From positions 1 through 11,791 of the forward strand of contig JASHUH010000236.1 in assembly GCA_030040115.1 (NCBI GenBank): DNA of 11,791 bases, in the 5' to 3' direction. The position numbers and the translations under genes are program-made. The notes under the pieces are model-generated. The model was not told the DNA's origin and did no database searches. It saw nothing but the letters and a program-made list of their open reading frames with translations. Below are positions 1 through 6,225 of the stretch, in pieces. Every line of letters begins with the position of its first letter. Position 1 is the first letter of the stretch. The DNA comes from Acidobacteriaceae bacterium (GTDB taxonomy: Bacteria > Acidobacteriota > Terriglobia > Terriglobales > Acidobacteriaceae).

Positions 1-105
1 GCGTACGTGGCTTTTGCGCTGCCGAAGTGAACGGCGTGCGCGGGCAGGTTGGGAGCGGCGAGCGACTTTGCATCCGTGCGGCGCGCCTTCTGGGAGCGAT
101 GCGCC

Positions 106-1329
106 TCAGACCTGGAGATGGGCGCGGAAGCGAACGGCCGTGTAGGGGCACTTGCGCTCGAATTCGGCGAAATTGACATGGATGCCGAGGCCCGGCGCGT
201 CGGGCAGGCGCACCACGCCGTTTTTCTGGATGGGATACGTGCCCTCGGTCATTTCGACGAACAGGTCGTTGTCGGCGGCTTCGCATTCGTGGATGAGAAA
301 GTTCCGGCAAACCGACATCGTTGACATGGATGCGATGGTCGCAATCGGGCCGCTGCACTGATGCGGAGCCACTTCGACGCCGTAGGCCTCGGCCATGTTG
401 GCGATCTTACGCAGCTCCGTTACGCCGCCCGCGTGCATTACGTCGGGCTGAATGATCGACGCGCCTTTGGCGTCGAGTAACTGCTTGAACGCGAAGCGCG
501 AGAACAGGCCTTCGCCGGTGGCGACCGGAACGGGGCTCTTGGCTGCGACTTCGCCCAGTCCTTCGGGACTCTCCCTGAGCGTCGGTTCCTCGATCCACAA
601 GGGATGGTACGGCGCAATGGCTTGTGCAAACTGAATCGCCGTGCGCACGGTAAAGGTCTCGGAACACTCGAGCGCAATATCGGCCTGGTTGCCGAAGACG
701 CCGCGGACCGCAGCCAGTTCGGCCACGTCCTTGTCGATGCGCTCTAATTCAGTGTCGGCTTGGGGCAACGTGTATTTCACCGCCGTCCAACCTTGCTCGC
801 GGGTGCGCGCAGCCCATTCTTTCAGAGTGGGGAGGTCGCGTTTGCCGCCCGGAAGCTGAGCGTCCCAGTGGGTGTAGTACACCCGCAGCTCCTGGCGGAT
901 GGGCCCGCCGAGGAGGGCGTATAAAGGCACTCCCAGTCGCTTAGCTTGAATATCCCAGAGCGCCATGTCGATAGCCGATAATCCGGTCATCAGCGCCGCG
1001 CCGTTGCGCCAGCGCGAAGCCTGGTAGTATGCGCGATCCCAATGCTCTTCAGGGCCGGCGGGATCGCGGCCCACATACTCCGGCTCCAGCCAGCGCAGCG
1101 CGGATTCGGCAATGTCGGTCCGGCCTTCGAGCGTGGCTTCGCCGAGGCCCGTGATGCCGGCGTCCGTGTGCACCTCGACAAACATGAGATCGCGCCAGCG
1201 CACGGAAACCTTGTGGATGTCGAAGCCGGTGATTTTCACCTTTCCCGGCGCCTGGGCTGCGCCGCGTAAGGCGGAAGTGGCCAGCGGCGCGGCGGCGAGA
1301 CTCTTGAGTACAGACCTTCGGTTCAGCAC
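106..1329 (-). CDS. Tat-exported mandelate racemase / galactonate dehydratase family protein (enolase superfamily)
   Basis: A 407-residue protein. Residues 1-27 look like a Tat signal: twin arginines at 4-5 in NRRSVLK, then an Ala/Leu-rich stretch ending AAQA. This predicts export of the folded enzyme. The N-terminal capping domain follows (about 31-150, with the family motif PLYALLGGPIR at 135-145), then the TIM barrel. Likely metal ligands are E221, E247 (in WIEEP) and E273 (in ATGEG). H323 in APHQCSGP matches the general-base His, and K185 lies on the other face. IQPDVMHAGGVTE (293-305) closely resembles E. coli galactonate dehydratase DgoD, but the DgoD segment DFHGR is ECSET here, so one catalytic His is absent. 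The reaction is probably dehydration or epimerisation of a sugar acid; the substrate is unknown. The start is GTG at 1329: there is no Shine-Dalgarno, and a TATAAT sits six bases upstream. Family is certain, substrate is not. Confidence 0.9.
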   Translation of the reverse strand: MLNRRSVLKSLAAAPLATSALRGAAQAPGKVKITGFDIHKVSVRWRDLMFVEVHTDAGITGLGEATLEGRTDIAESALRWLEPEYVGRDPAGPEEHWDRAYYQASRWRNGAALMTGLSAIDMALWDIQAKRLGVPLYALLGGPIRQELRVYYTHWDAQLPGGKRDLPTLKEWAARTREQGWTAVKYTLPQADTELERIDKDVAELAAVRGVFGNQADIALECSETFTVRTAIQFAQAIAPYHPLWIEEPTLRESPEGLGEVAAKSPVPVATGEGLFSRFAFKQLLDAKGASIIQPDVMHAGGVTELRKIANMAEAYGVEVAPHQCSGPIATIASMSTMSVCRNFLIHECEAADNDLFVEMTEGTYPIQKNGVVRLPDAPGLGIHVNFAEFERKCPYTAVRFRAHLQV

Positions 1330-1366
1330 GGGAGCATTATAACCACGGGCGCGGAAAGGCCGACAA
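1329..1366 (-). promoter_or_regulatory. Sigma-70-like promoter giving a probable leaderless mRNA
   Basis: On the minus strand a perfect TATAAT occupies 1341-1336. A weaker TTGTCG at 1366-1361 lies 19 bases upstream. Counting seven bases from the last T of the -10 box puts transcription start at about 1329, the G of the GTG start codon of the racemase-family gene. The six bases between box and start (GCTCCC) contain no ribosome binding site, so a leaderless transcript is inferred. The 19-base spacer is longer than ideal. Confidence 0.5.
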
Positions 1367-1516
1367 GCAGCGTGCGGCCCGCGTAGTAGGTCAATTGCCT
1401 CAGGAGCCCTAAGCCTTCCGCGTCGTGGCGCGTTAATTCACGGCCTGGGGAGGAGCTTGCAGATGGGCGCTGGCGACAATCAAAATGGGATGGATCCGCC
1501 TCATCGCGAGGAATGT

Positions 1517-1611
1517 AAGTGTTTGAAAACCAAGGACGTCGATTGTGCGATTGGCGCAAGTATTTGAAGATGCACGGCTTAGCTATGGTTGCGATGATAA
1601 GTGATTGAAAA
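1517..1611 (+). repeat. Three AAGT-NN-TTGAA-N-A elements at exact 41-bp spacing
   Basis: The copies begin at 1517 (AAGTGTTTGAAAA), 1558 (AAGTATTTGAAGA) and 1599 (AAGTGATTGAAAA). Ten of the 13 positions are identical in all three, and each is followed by GG at positions 18-20 of the unit. The intervening sequence is largely different. A 41-bp period is close to four helical turns, so they would lie on one DNA face. They sit roughly 190-280 bases upstream of the racemase-family start. Function is unknown. Confidence 0.5.
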
Positions 1612-1649
1612 TACGTGGGATGCTGGCCGGGTGGATCGCTCTGGCAGGT

Positions 1650-1708
1650 ATTTCCGGCTCTGCGCCAACGGCCATTTCCGACATTGCGCCAACGGCCATT
1701 TCCGGCTC
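1650..1708 (+). repeat. 24-bp tandem repeat, about 2.5 copies
   Basis: Copy 1 is 1650-1673, copy 2 is 1674-1697, and a partial third copy is 1698-1708. Each begins ATTTCCG and ends TGCGCCAACGGCC. Copies 1 and 2 differ only within the four bases GCTC/ACAT in the middle. The partial third copy returns to GCTC. A looser Gly/Ser/His-coding repetition (two related 18-base stretches) follows immediately to about 1740. The 24-base length is a whole number of codons, but no gene is established here. Confidence 0.85.
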
Positions 1709-1902
1709 AGGACATGTGGCCGGCTCGGGGCACGGCGCCGGCGGACTGTTTGGAGACGGTTCTTGCGCGACGGGCAGGGCGCCGGATCGACGGCTAACGC
1801 CAAGCCACTCTCGCCGTGACTCCCGGCGGGTACATTGCGCAAGTTACCGGAAATTGGTCAGTCTGCTCACTGCACTGATCAGATGGGAAAGCCGGGTGAT
1901 TC

Positions 1903-1928
1903 GCTATTTCAGCTAAAATAGCTATTTT
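1903..1928. repeat. A/T-rich overlapping inverted repeats just after hemD
   Basis: AAAATAGCTATTTT (1915-1928) is a perfect 14-bp palindrome. Overlapping it, GCTATTT (1903-1909) and AAATAGC (1916-1922) form a 7-bp stem with a 6-base loop, so two mutually exclusive structures are possible. It begins 15 bases past the hemD stop, and a small GTCC-TTCA-GGAC hairpin (1939-1950) has the stop codon in its loop. It may mark the end of the hem transcript, but it lacks a GC-rich stem followed by a T-run and is not a classical terminator. Confidence 0.4.
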
Positions 1929-1943
1929 CATGCAGACCGTCCT

Positions 1944-2726
1944 TCAGGACTGGGAGGAAAGCGCTTGGACGGTTGCAGCAATCAATCCCGCGACGTCGGA
2001 AGGGCTGGCTTCGGCCGCGGGCTCCCAGCTAAATTCGCGCAGTGTCGCGCTGGTGATGGGTCCGATGGAGACAGCCGGGACTCCCGCGAATGGAAATGCG
2101 ATCCTCGCTTGGCGCGCAGCCTCTGCCAAATGCGTTACGCTCGACGAGCTGGTAAACGTCGCCGCGTTAATTCCCGTCTGCAAGGCCCGCCGCAGCAGCC
2201 CCGGCGCAGCCTCCGGCAGCACATTCCGGTAGGCTTCCACGATCTCGATTTCCGCTCCGGCCGCCCGCAGAGCGTCGGGAATCACATCCCGCGCAACTTC
2301 CGCCCGCGCCAGAAGAATTCGTTTGCCGCGGATTTGTTCCGCCAGACAGCCAAGCAAAGATTCCGCTATATAGGTTTCCGGAACCAGGGAGACGCTAAAG
2401 CCGGCATTTCGCGCCGCGGCAGCCGTGGCTGCGCCTACAGTTGCGATCTGGGGCTGGGCAGCGGGTGCAAAAGAAATGCCGAGAGAGGCGGATCGCTCCA
2501 CCAGCGCCCGCACCGCATTGGCGCTGGTAAAAACGACCCAATCGTAGCCGCCGAACCCGCGCAGGGCGCGATCGAGCGGAGCCAGATCGGCGGGCGGCTG
2601 AATTTCCAGCACCGGAACCTCGACCGGCTCCGCGCCAACGGCGCGCAAACCATCGCTGAGCTTGCCTGCCTGGTGCGCGGCGCGGGTCACCAACACCCGC
2701 CGGCCGCTCAACGCCAAGCTCATCAC
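1944..2726 (-). CDS. hemD: Uroporphyrinogen-III synthase
   Basis: Cytosolic enzyme that cyclises hydroxymethylbilane to uroporphyrinogen III with inversion of ring D; the last gene of the hem cluster here. The 260 residues fit the family length and show its two alternating lobes: VLVTRAAHQ (11-19), VFTSANAVRAL (65-75) and ATVGAATAAA (95-104). The linker/second lobe has ILLARAE..RDVIPDAL (137-153) and VEAYR (163-167), then ATFTSSSSV (189-197) and IGPITSATLRE (221-231). HemD proteins are poorly conserved, but these segments plus the position right after hemC make the call firm. The GTG at 2726 overlaps the hemC stop as GTGA; ATG at 2723, the next codon, is an equally good start. Either implies translational coupling to hemC. 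Confidence 0.93.
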   Translation of the reverse strand: MMSLALSGRRVLVTRAAHQAGKLSDGLRAVGAEPVEVPVLEIQPPADLAPLDRALRGFGGYDWVVFTSANAVRALVERSASLGISFAPAAQPQIATVGAATAAAARNAGFSVSLVPETYIAESLLGCLAEQIRGKRILLARAEVARDVIPDALRAAGAEIEIVEAYRNVLPEAAPGLLRRALQTGINAATFTSSSSVTHLAEAARQARIAFPFAGVPAVSIGPITSATLREFSWEPAAEASPSDVAGLIAATVQALSSQS

Positions 2727-3679
2727 GCCGCACCGCCAACCGCTCCGCTGCCGGCGGCCAGCAGCGGACCGGCGCCGGCTTCGAGGAGCAAATCAGCCGC
2801 ATGGCGACCAAAGGCGATGGGATCGCCATTCTCGGCCGGCGATCGATCATAGATGCGCACTACTTTGCCAGTCTGAGGCGAGGCTACGATCGCAAAAATC
2901 TCATTGTACGCGCCGGACATATCCGTCTCCGTCATCGACGGCCGGCAATGAATGCCGATCGGGACTTGGCATCCGCCGCCCAGCGCCGCCAACGCAGCCC
3001 GCTCGGCTGTCACCGCGAAGCGCGTATCGGGATGGTCGAGGAATGCAAGCGCTTCAAGCGTCGCCGCATCCTCCTTGCGCGCCTCGATTCCGAGCGCGCC
3101 CTGGCCAGCCGCGGGGCAAAAATGTTTTGGGTCGAGCCGCTCCCGCACCCAATCGGTCCTGCCCAGCCGGTCAAGGCCGGCGGCGGCCAGCAAGATTGCT
3201 TCCACCTGACCTTCGGCCAGCTTGCGCAACCGCGTATCCACGTTGCCGCGAAATTCGACCGCCTCAAGAGCAGGCCGCAGGGCCTTCAACTGCGCGCGCC
3301 GTCGTTGGCTGCTGGTTCCCACGCGTGCGCCATCGGGCAGGGCGATCAAATGCGCGTGTTTGACGGAGACAAATGCATCCCGCGGATCGACACGGGGCGG
3401 CGTAGCGGCCAGCGTAAACGGCTCGGGAAGCTCGGTGGGCAAATCCTTGAGCGAGTGCACGGCGAGGTGCACACGCCCCTCGGTCAGCGCCTCCTCAATT
3501 TCCCTGGTGAACATTCCCCTGGATCCGACCTGCGCGAAGGTCATTTCCTGGAGCCGGTCGCCGGTGGTCTTGATGACTTCGATCTCGACAATGTGGCCTT
3601 CGCCGCGCAACAAAGCGGCAACGTGGTTAGCCTGCCATAGCGCCAGTTGCGAGCCGCGGCTGCCGATGCGCAGCTTCAT
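2723..3679 (-). CDS. hemC: Porphobilinogen deaminase (hydroxymethylbilane synthase)
   Basis: Cytosolic enzyme polymerising four porphobilinogens into hydroxymethylbilane. It has 318 residues, the usual length. The N-terminus KLRIGSRGSQLALWQA is canonical. Catalytic Asp is D79 in HSLKDLP, and GTSSQRRRAQL (121-131) and FRGNVDTRL (143-151) line the active site. C237 in LGGGCQVPIG is the cysteine that carries the dipyrromethane cofactor. A small departure from the usual GTSSLRR is Gln125 in place of Leu. The ATG at 3679 overlaps the hemA stop (ATGA), and the stop overlaps the hemD start, so it is the third gene of a coupled four-gene operon. All essential residues are present and the enzyme should be functional. 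Confidence 0.97.
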   Translation of the reverse strand: MKLRIGSRGSQLALWQANHVAALLRGEGHIVEIEVIKTTGDRLQEMTFAQVGSRGMFTREIEEALTEGRVHLAVHSLKDLPTELPEPFTLAATPPRVDPRDAFVSVKHAHLIALPDGARVGTSSQRRRAQLKALRPALEAVEFRGNVDTRLRKLAEGQVEAILLAAAGLDRLGRTDWVRERLDPKHFCPAAGQGALGIEARKEDAATLEALAFLDHPDTRFAVTAERAALAALGGGCQVPIGIHCRPSMTETDMSGAYNEIFAIVASPQTGKVVRIYDRSPAENGDPIAFGRHAADLLLEAGAGPLLAAGSGAVGGAA

Positions 3680-5061
3680 CGGCCCGCCTCCACTCGCGTC
3701 CGGGGCTCAGCGTGGCGCTCGGCGCGGGATGCGGCTTCGCGTATAGCTTCCTGCGCCTTCTCGAATTGAACGCCGCCTCGCTCCGGCGTAGTTTGCGCCG
3801 GGTCCGGCGCCGCCGATACCGACCACGCCTCGCAGAGCGCGTCCAGCCGCACCGAATCACCATCACGCGCGGCCTGCTTGAGGGCTTGCATCGGTGGGTG
3901 CAGGAACTTGTTCACCAACCCGCGTGTCAGGGCCTCCACGGCGGCAAGTTGATCAGGCGTCAATGCGCCCAGCCGCGCGTGAATGCGCTGCAACTCGGCT
4001 ATACGAATCTCTTCGGCCTTGCGTTGCAGCGCCACGATCGCCGGCGCAGCGTTCACGGCGCGCTGCCGCTGGTGGAACCGCTCCACTTCGGCGGCAATCA
4101 GCGTCTCCGCATCCACAGCCTCCCGGCTGCGCTCCTGCAGGTGCGCCGCAGCAACCTGCTGCAAGTCATCGATGTCGTATACAAAGATGCCGTCTAGCTT
4201 GTTCATCTCCGGATCGACATCGCGAGGCACGGCGATATCGATGAAGAACATGGGCCGGTTCTTGCGCCGGTGCAGAAAGGCGTGCCCATGCTCGGGGCGG
4301 AAAATGGGGTGCGGCGCTCCGGTTGAGCTGATGACGATGTCGGCCTCGCTCGCGGCCTCATGAAGCTGATCGGAGGGAACCACGCGCCCCTGGAAATCCG
4401 CGGCGATGCGGTGCGCCCGTTCGGCGGTGCGGTTCGACACCAGAATCGCTCCCGCGCCTTGCTGCACCAGGTGCCGCGCCGCCAGTTCGCTCATCTTGCC
4501 CGCGCCCACCAGGAAAACCGTGCGCCCCTGCAGCGAACCGAAGATCTTCCGCGCCATCTCCACGGCCACCGAGGCGATGGAAACGGAGTTCGAGCCGATG
4601 CCGGTCTCTGACCGGGCTTTTTTCGCGGCGGCAAAGGCGCTTTGCAGCAGATATTCGAGATGTCCGGCCACCGTCCCCGCGGCGCGCGCCACCGCGAAAG
4701 CTTCTTTCACCTGCCCCAGAATCTGTGGCTCGCCCACCACCATCGAATCCAGGCTGGCCGCCATGCGGAAGAGGTGGCTTACAGCGTCCTTGTCACGATA
4801 TTCGTAAAGGTGAGGGGCCAGCGTCGCGGAAGAAATCCCGAAGTAGCTCGCCAGAAAACCTCGGAGTGGGTTCTCTTCGCCCTCCAGCAAAGCCAGCAGC
4901 TCCACGCGATTGCAGGTGGAAACAATCATGCACTCCGTGACGCCCGGAGCCGCGGCCAGCGCCCGCGTCGTTTCCGGTAGTTCCTCTCGCGAGATGGCGA
5001 TCCGCTCCCGCAGCGCGATGGGCGCTGTTTTGTGGTTCACGCCAACGAGTGCGAGTGTCAT
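3676..5061 (-). CDS. hemA: Glutamyl-tRNA reductase
   Basis: Catalyses the NADPH-dependent reduction of glutamyl-tRNA(Glu) to glutamate-1-semialdehyde, the first and usually rate-limiting step of the C5 tetrapyrrole pathway. The 461 residues include VGVNHKTAPIALRE (6-19), the catalytic cysteine C50 in STCNRVEL, H96 in SHLFRMA, and GEPQILGQVKEAF (110-122). The nucleotide-binding VGAGKMSELAARHL spans 185-198, and ISSTGAPHP lies further on in the NADPH domain. The C-terminal dimerisation domain ends near 415 and is followed by a tail of about 45 polar residues (PDPAQTTPERGG...) that looks disordered. The ATG at 5061 overlaps the upstream hemX-like stop by 4 bases. Its presence implies 5-aminolevulinate is made from glutamate; the partner HemL is not in the window. 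Confidence 0.97.
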   Translation of the reverse strand: MTLALVGVNHKTAPIALRERIAISREELPETTRALAAAPGVTECMIVSTCNRVELLALLEGEENPLRGFLASYFGISSATLAPHLYEYRDKDAVSHLFRMAASLDSMVVGEPQILGQVKEAFAVARAAGTVAGHLEYLLQSAFAAAKKARSETGIGSNSVSIASVAVEMARKIFGSLQGRTVFLVGAGKMSELAARHLVQQGAGAILVSNRTAERAHRIAADFQGRVVPSDQLHEAASEADIVISSTGAPHPIFRPEHGHAFLHRRKNRPMFFIDIAVPRDVDPEMNKLDGIFVYDIDDLQQVAAAHLQERSREAVDAETLIAAEVERFHQRQRAVNAAPAIVALQRKAEEIRIAELQRIHARLGALTPDQLAAVEALTRGLVNKFLHPPMQALKQAARDGDSVRLDALCEAWSVSAAPDPAQTTPERGGVQFEKAQEAIREAASRAERHAEPRTRVEAGR

Positions 5062-5894
5062 TTGGGACCGAACCTGTTCAATTGGCTGAAAAGATTGGCG
5101 ACCCAGACGGCCATCAGAACCACCAGGACAGCCCCTGAAACATAAGCCGCCTTGCGCCCACGGAGCCCGGCGCCACGGCGCATCAGAAGCAGCACGACAT
5201 AAACAACCCAGCAGACGAACGAAGCGACAATTTTCGGATCAAGAAGATATGCGCTTCCAACTGCCGTTTCCTGCACCAGCACCGCCCCCAGCGCCAGCCC
5301 CACCGTCATGCATGGAAAGCCGAACTCCAGCGTGGCGTCAGCGATTCGCTCCAGCGTGCCGAGCGGCGGCAGCCAGTCAATCAGCACCCACCATGAACGC
5401 TTTCCCGGCCTGGGCTTGGATTTGATCCGTTTTTCCTGCACAAGATAGAGCACGCTGGCCAAGAGGCTGAAGCAAAGAGCCGCGTAAGCGAGCAGCAGTG
5501 CGATGATGTGCGCCACCAGCCAGCTCATCCGCACGCCTTCTGAGGGGAAAACGTACCGGCCGGGCCCCATCGCCGGAATCAGAACCAGGAAGAATGTCGC
5601 CGGTAAGGCGAAGATTCCAAGCGAGATGGCGTCATAAAACCACCAGACCAGGAAAAACAGCCCGGCTACGGCAAACCCGAGCAGCGACTCGATTTCCCGG
5701 CCGCCCACCGGCATCCACCGATGCTCCTGCATCAGCATCTCGACCACGGAGACAAAGTGAAAAAACAGGCCCATGCCGCCCAGATGTACGCAATACCGGC
5801 GCGCCCGGTCGTTTGAATAGAGAACCGCTGGGAAGACGGCGACTGCTGCCGCTGCGTAAAGAATGGCCGCAACTCGGAGCCAGAGGAGGTACAT
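5058..5894 (-). CDS. Cytochrome c assembly protein, CcsA/HemX family (integral membrane)
   Basis: A polytopic membrane protein with about eight hydrophobic segments (counted from the GTG at 5906: roughly 7-29, 40-57, 74-90, 93-113, 129-155, 195-213, 225-243, 254-272). The segment around H133 (LVAHIIALLLAYAALCFSLL) matches the CcsA/HemX family. CcsA and CcmC carry a Trp-rich WGxxWxWDPKE loop; here the equivalent is GSAYLLDPK, without the tryptophans, so it resembles HemX of Bacillus more than a true heme handling CcsA. HemX in Bacillus lies in the hemAXCD operon and lowers HemA levels; the same role is an inference here. I chose ATG 5894 because AAGGTG lies nine bases upstream. The upstream GTG at 5906, adding four residues, has no such site. 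The stop overlaps the hemA start. Confidence 0.85.
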   Translation of the reverse strand: MYLLWLRVAAILYAAAAVAVFPAVLYSNDRARRYCVHLGGMGLFFHFVSVVEMLMQEHRWMPVGGREIESLLGFAVAGLFFLVWWFYDAISLGIFALPATFFLVLIPAMGPGRYVFPSEGVRMSWLVAHIIALLLAYAALCFSLLASVLYLVQEKRIKSKPRPGKRSWWVLIDWLPPLGTLERIADATLEFGFPCMTVGLALGAVLVQETAVGSAYLLDPKIVASFVCWVVYVVLLLMRRGAGLRGRKAAYVSGAVLVVLMAVWVANLFSQLNRFGPK

Positions 5895-5903
5895 CTCGAT
5901 GTT

Positions 5904-5909
5904 CACCTT
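5904..5909 (-). promoter_or_regulatory. Ribosome binding site deciding the start of the hemX/ccsA-like gene
   Basis: AAGGTG on the minus strand is nine bases before ATG 5894. It overlaps the alternative GTG start at 5906, which has no purine-rich site of its own. This favours the ATG. Confidence 0.55.
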
Positions 5910-5931
5910 AAGACGTTAGGAGCCTTTAAAC

Positions 5932-5947
5932 TGTGATCCAAATCACC
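5932..5947. promoter_or_regulatory. CRP/FNR-family-like operator upstream of the hem operon
   Basis: TGTGATCCAAATCACC on the plus strand contains the perfect inverted repeat GTGAT-CCAA-ATCAC. It matches the CRP pattern TGTGA-N6-TCACA at nine of ten arm positions and the FNR pattern TTGAT-N4-ATCAA at eight of ten. It ends 37 bases before ATG 5894, the first gene of the heme operon. A weak promoter candidate on the minus strand (TTGGAT 5941-5936, 17-base spacer, TAACGT 5918-5913) overlaps it. Control by oxygen or another signal through a CRP/FNR-type protein is inferred; the regulator is not in the window. Confidence 0.45.
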
Positions 5948-6225
5948 AAATAGGGCAGGGAATTGGCCGATTCAGTCCCGCCGGAGGCGTGCAGTCTATT
6001 GACTCTATGGTAAATTGTCGGCGGAGCCGGCTGCTTAAGGGCGGATTGGACGGGCGCGAGAGGAGACGGGTGGGGGTAGTGAGAAGCCACTCCCACCAGA
6101 ACCTTGGGGCATGCAGTTACGGTCGAGCGAAGTGGGTGGCAATAGTCCGTCGGAGCCCACGGGGCGATGAAGCCAGGGCCCCACACGGGGGCGAGGCCTG
6201 CGACGATCTTAGCCCTGTCTCCCCC
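5948..6225. other. Intergenic stretch between the secreted-protein gene and the hem operon
   Basis: Together with the operator and leader to its left this makes about 330 bases without a gene. The open minus-strand frame here (5926-6186) has a composition unlike its neighbours, no ribosome binding site and no recognisable domain. I found no strong terminator with a T-run after the secreted-protein gene. A small GC stem around CCCC-ACAC-GGGG (about 6180-6191) is the only obvious local fold. Confidence 0.5.

Larger units (their letters stand above)
1330..1943. other. 614-base region with no convincing gene, rich in small repeats
   Basis: This lies downstream of hemD and upstream of the racemase-family gene. 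Short open frames exist on both strands, but none has a recognisable domain. The region holds the racemase promoter at its left end, three 13-bp elements spaced 41 bp apart (1517-1611), a 24-bp tandem repeat (1650-1708), and an A/T palindrome beside the hemD stop (1903-1928). Around 1620-1740 the plus-strand reading is Gly/Ala/Ser-rich and starts like a signal peptide (MLAGWIALAGISGSA), which could be a decayed gene remnant. That cannot be shown from the sequence alone. Confidence 0.6.

Noticed and set aside
1..105. Minus-strand reading at the left edge containing LAAPNLPAHAVHFGSAKATY, possibly the start of the next gene after the racemase.
   Set aside because: No usable start codon lies in that frame within the window and only about 30 codons are visible, so it cannot be supported.
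1605..1916. Plus-strand 103-codon frame with a Gly-rich repeat and signal-like start.
   Set aside because: It begins at TTG with no ribosome binding site, its repeat content comes from the DNA tandem repeat, and the C-terminal half (RRLTPSHSRRDSRR...) is unlike a real protein. Kept only as a possible remnant.
1794..1931. Minus-strand 45-codon frame starting MKIAILAEIANH, with AAGGA eight bases upstream, directly after hemD.
   Set aside because: The start overlaps the A/T palindrome, no family is recognised, and the C-terminal half looks like random GC-rich translation. The ribosome-site match may be chance; no second line of evidence.
1965..2852. Long plus-strand frame (295 codons) antisense to hemD.
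   Set aside because: It lies opposite a clear hemD/hemC, is Arg/Gln-rich, and is a composition artefact of GC-rich antisense.
3712..4197. Plus-strand 161-codon frame antisense to hemA.
   Set aside because: It is entirely within hemA, whose catalytic and cofactor motifs are intact; no independent support.
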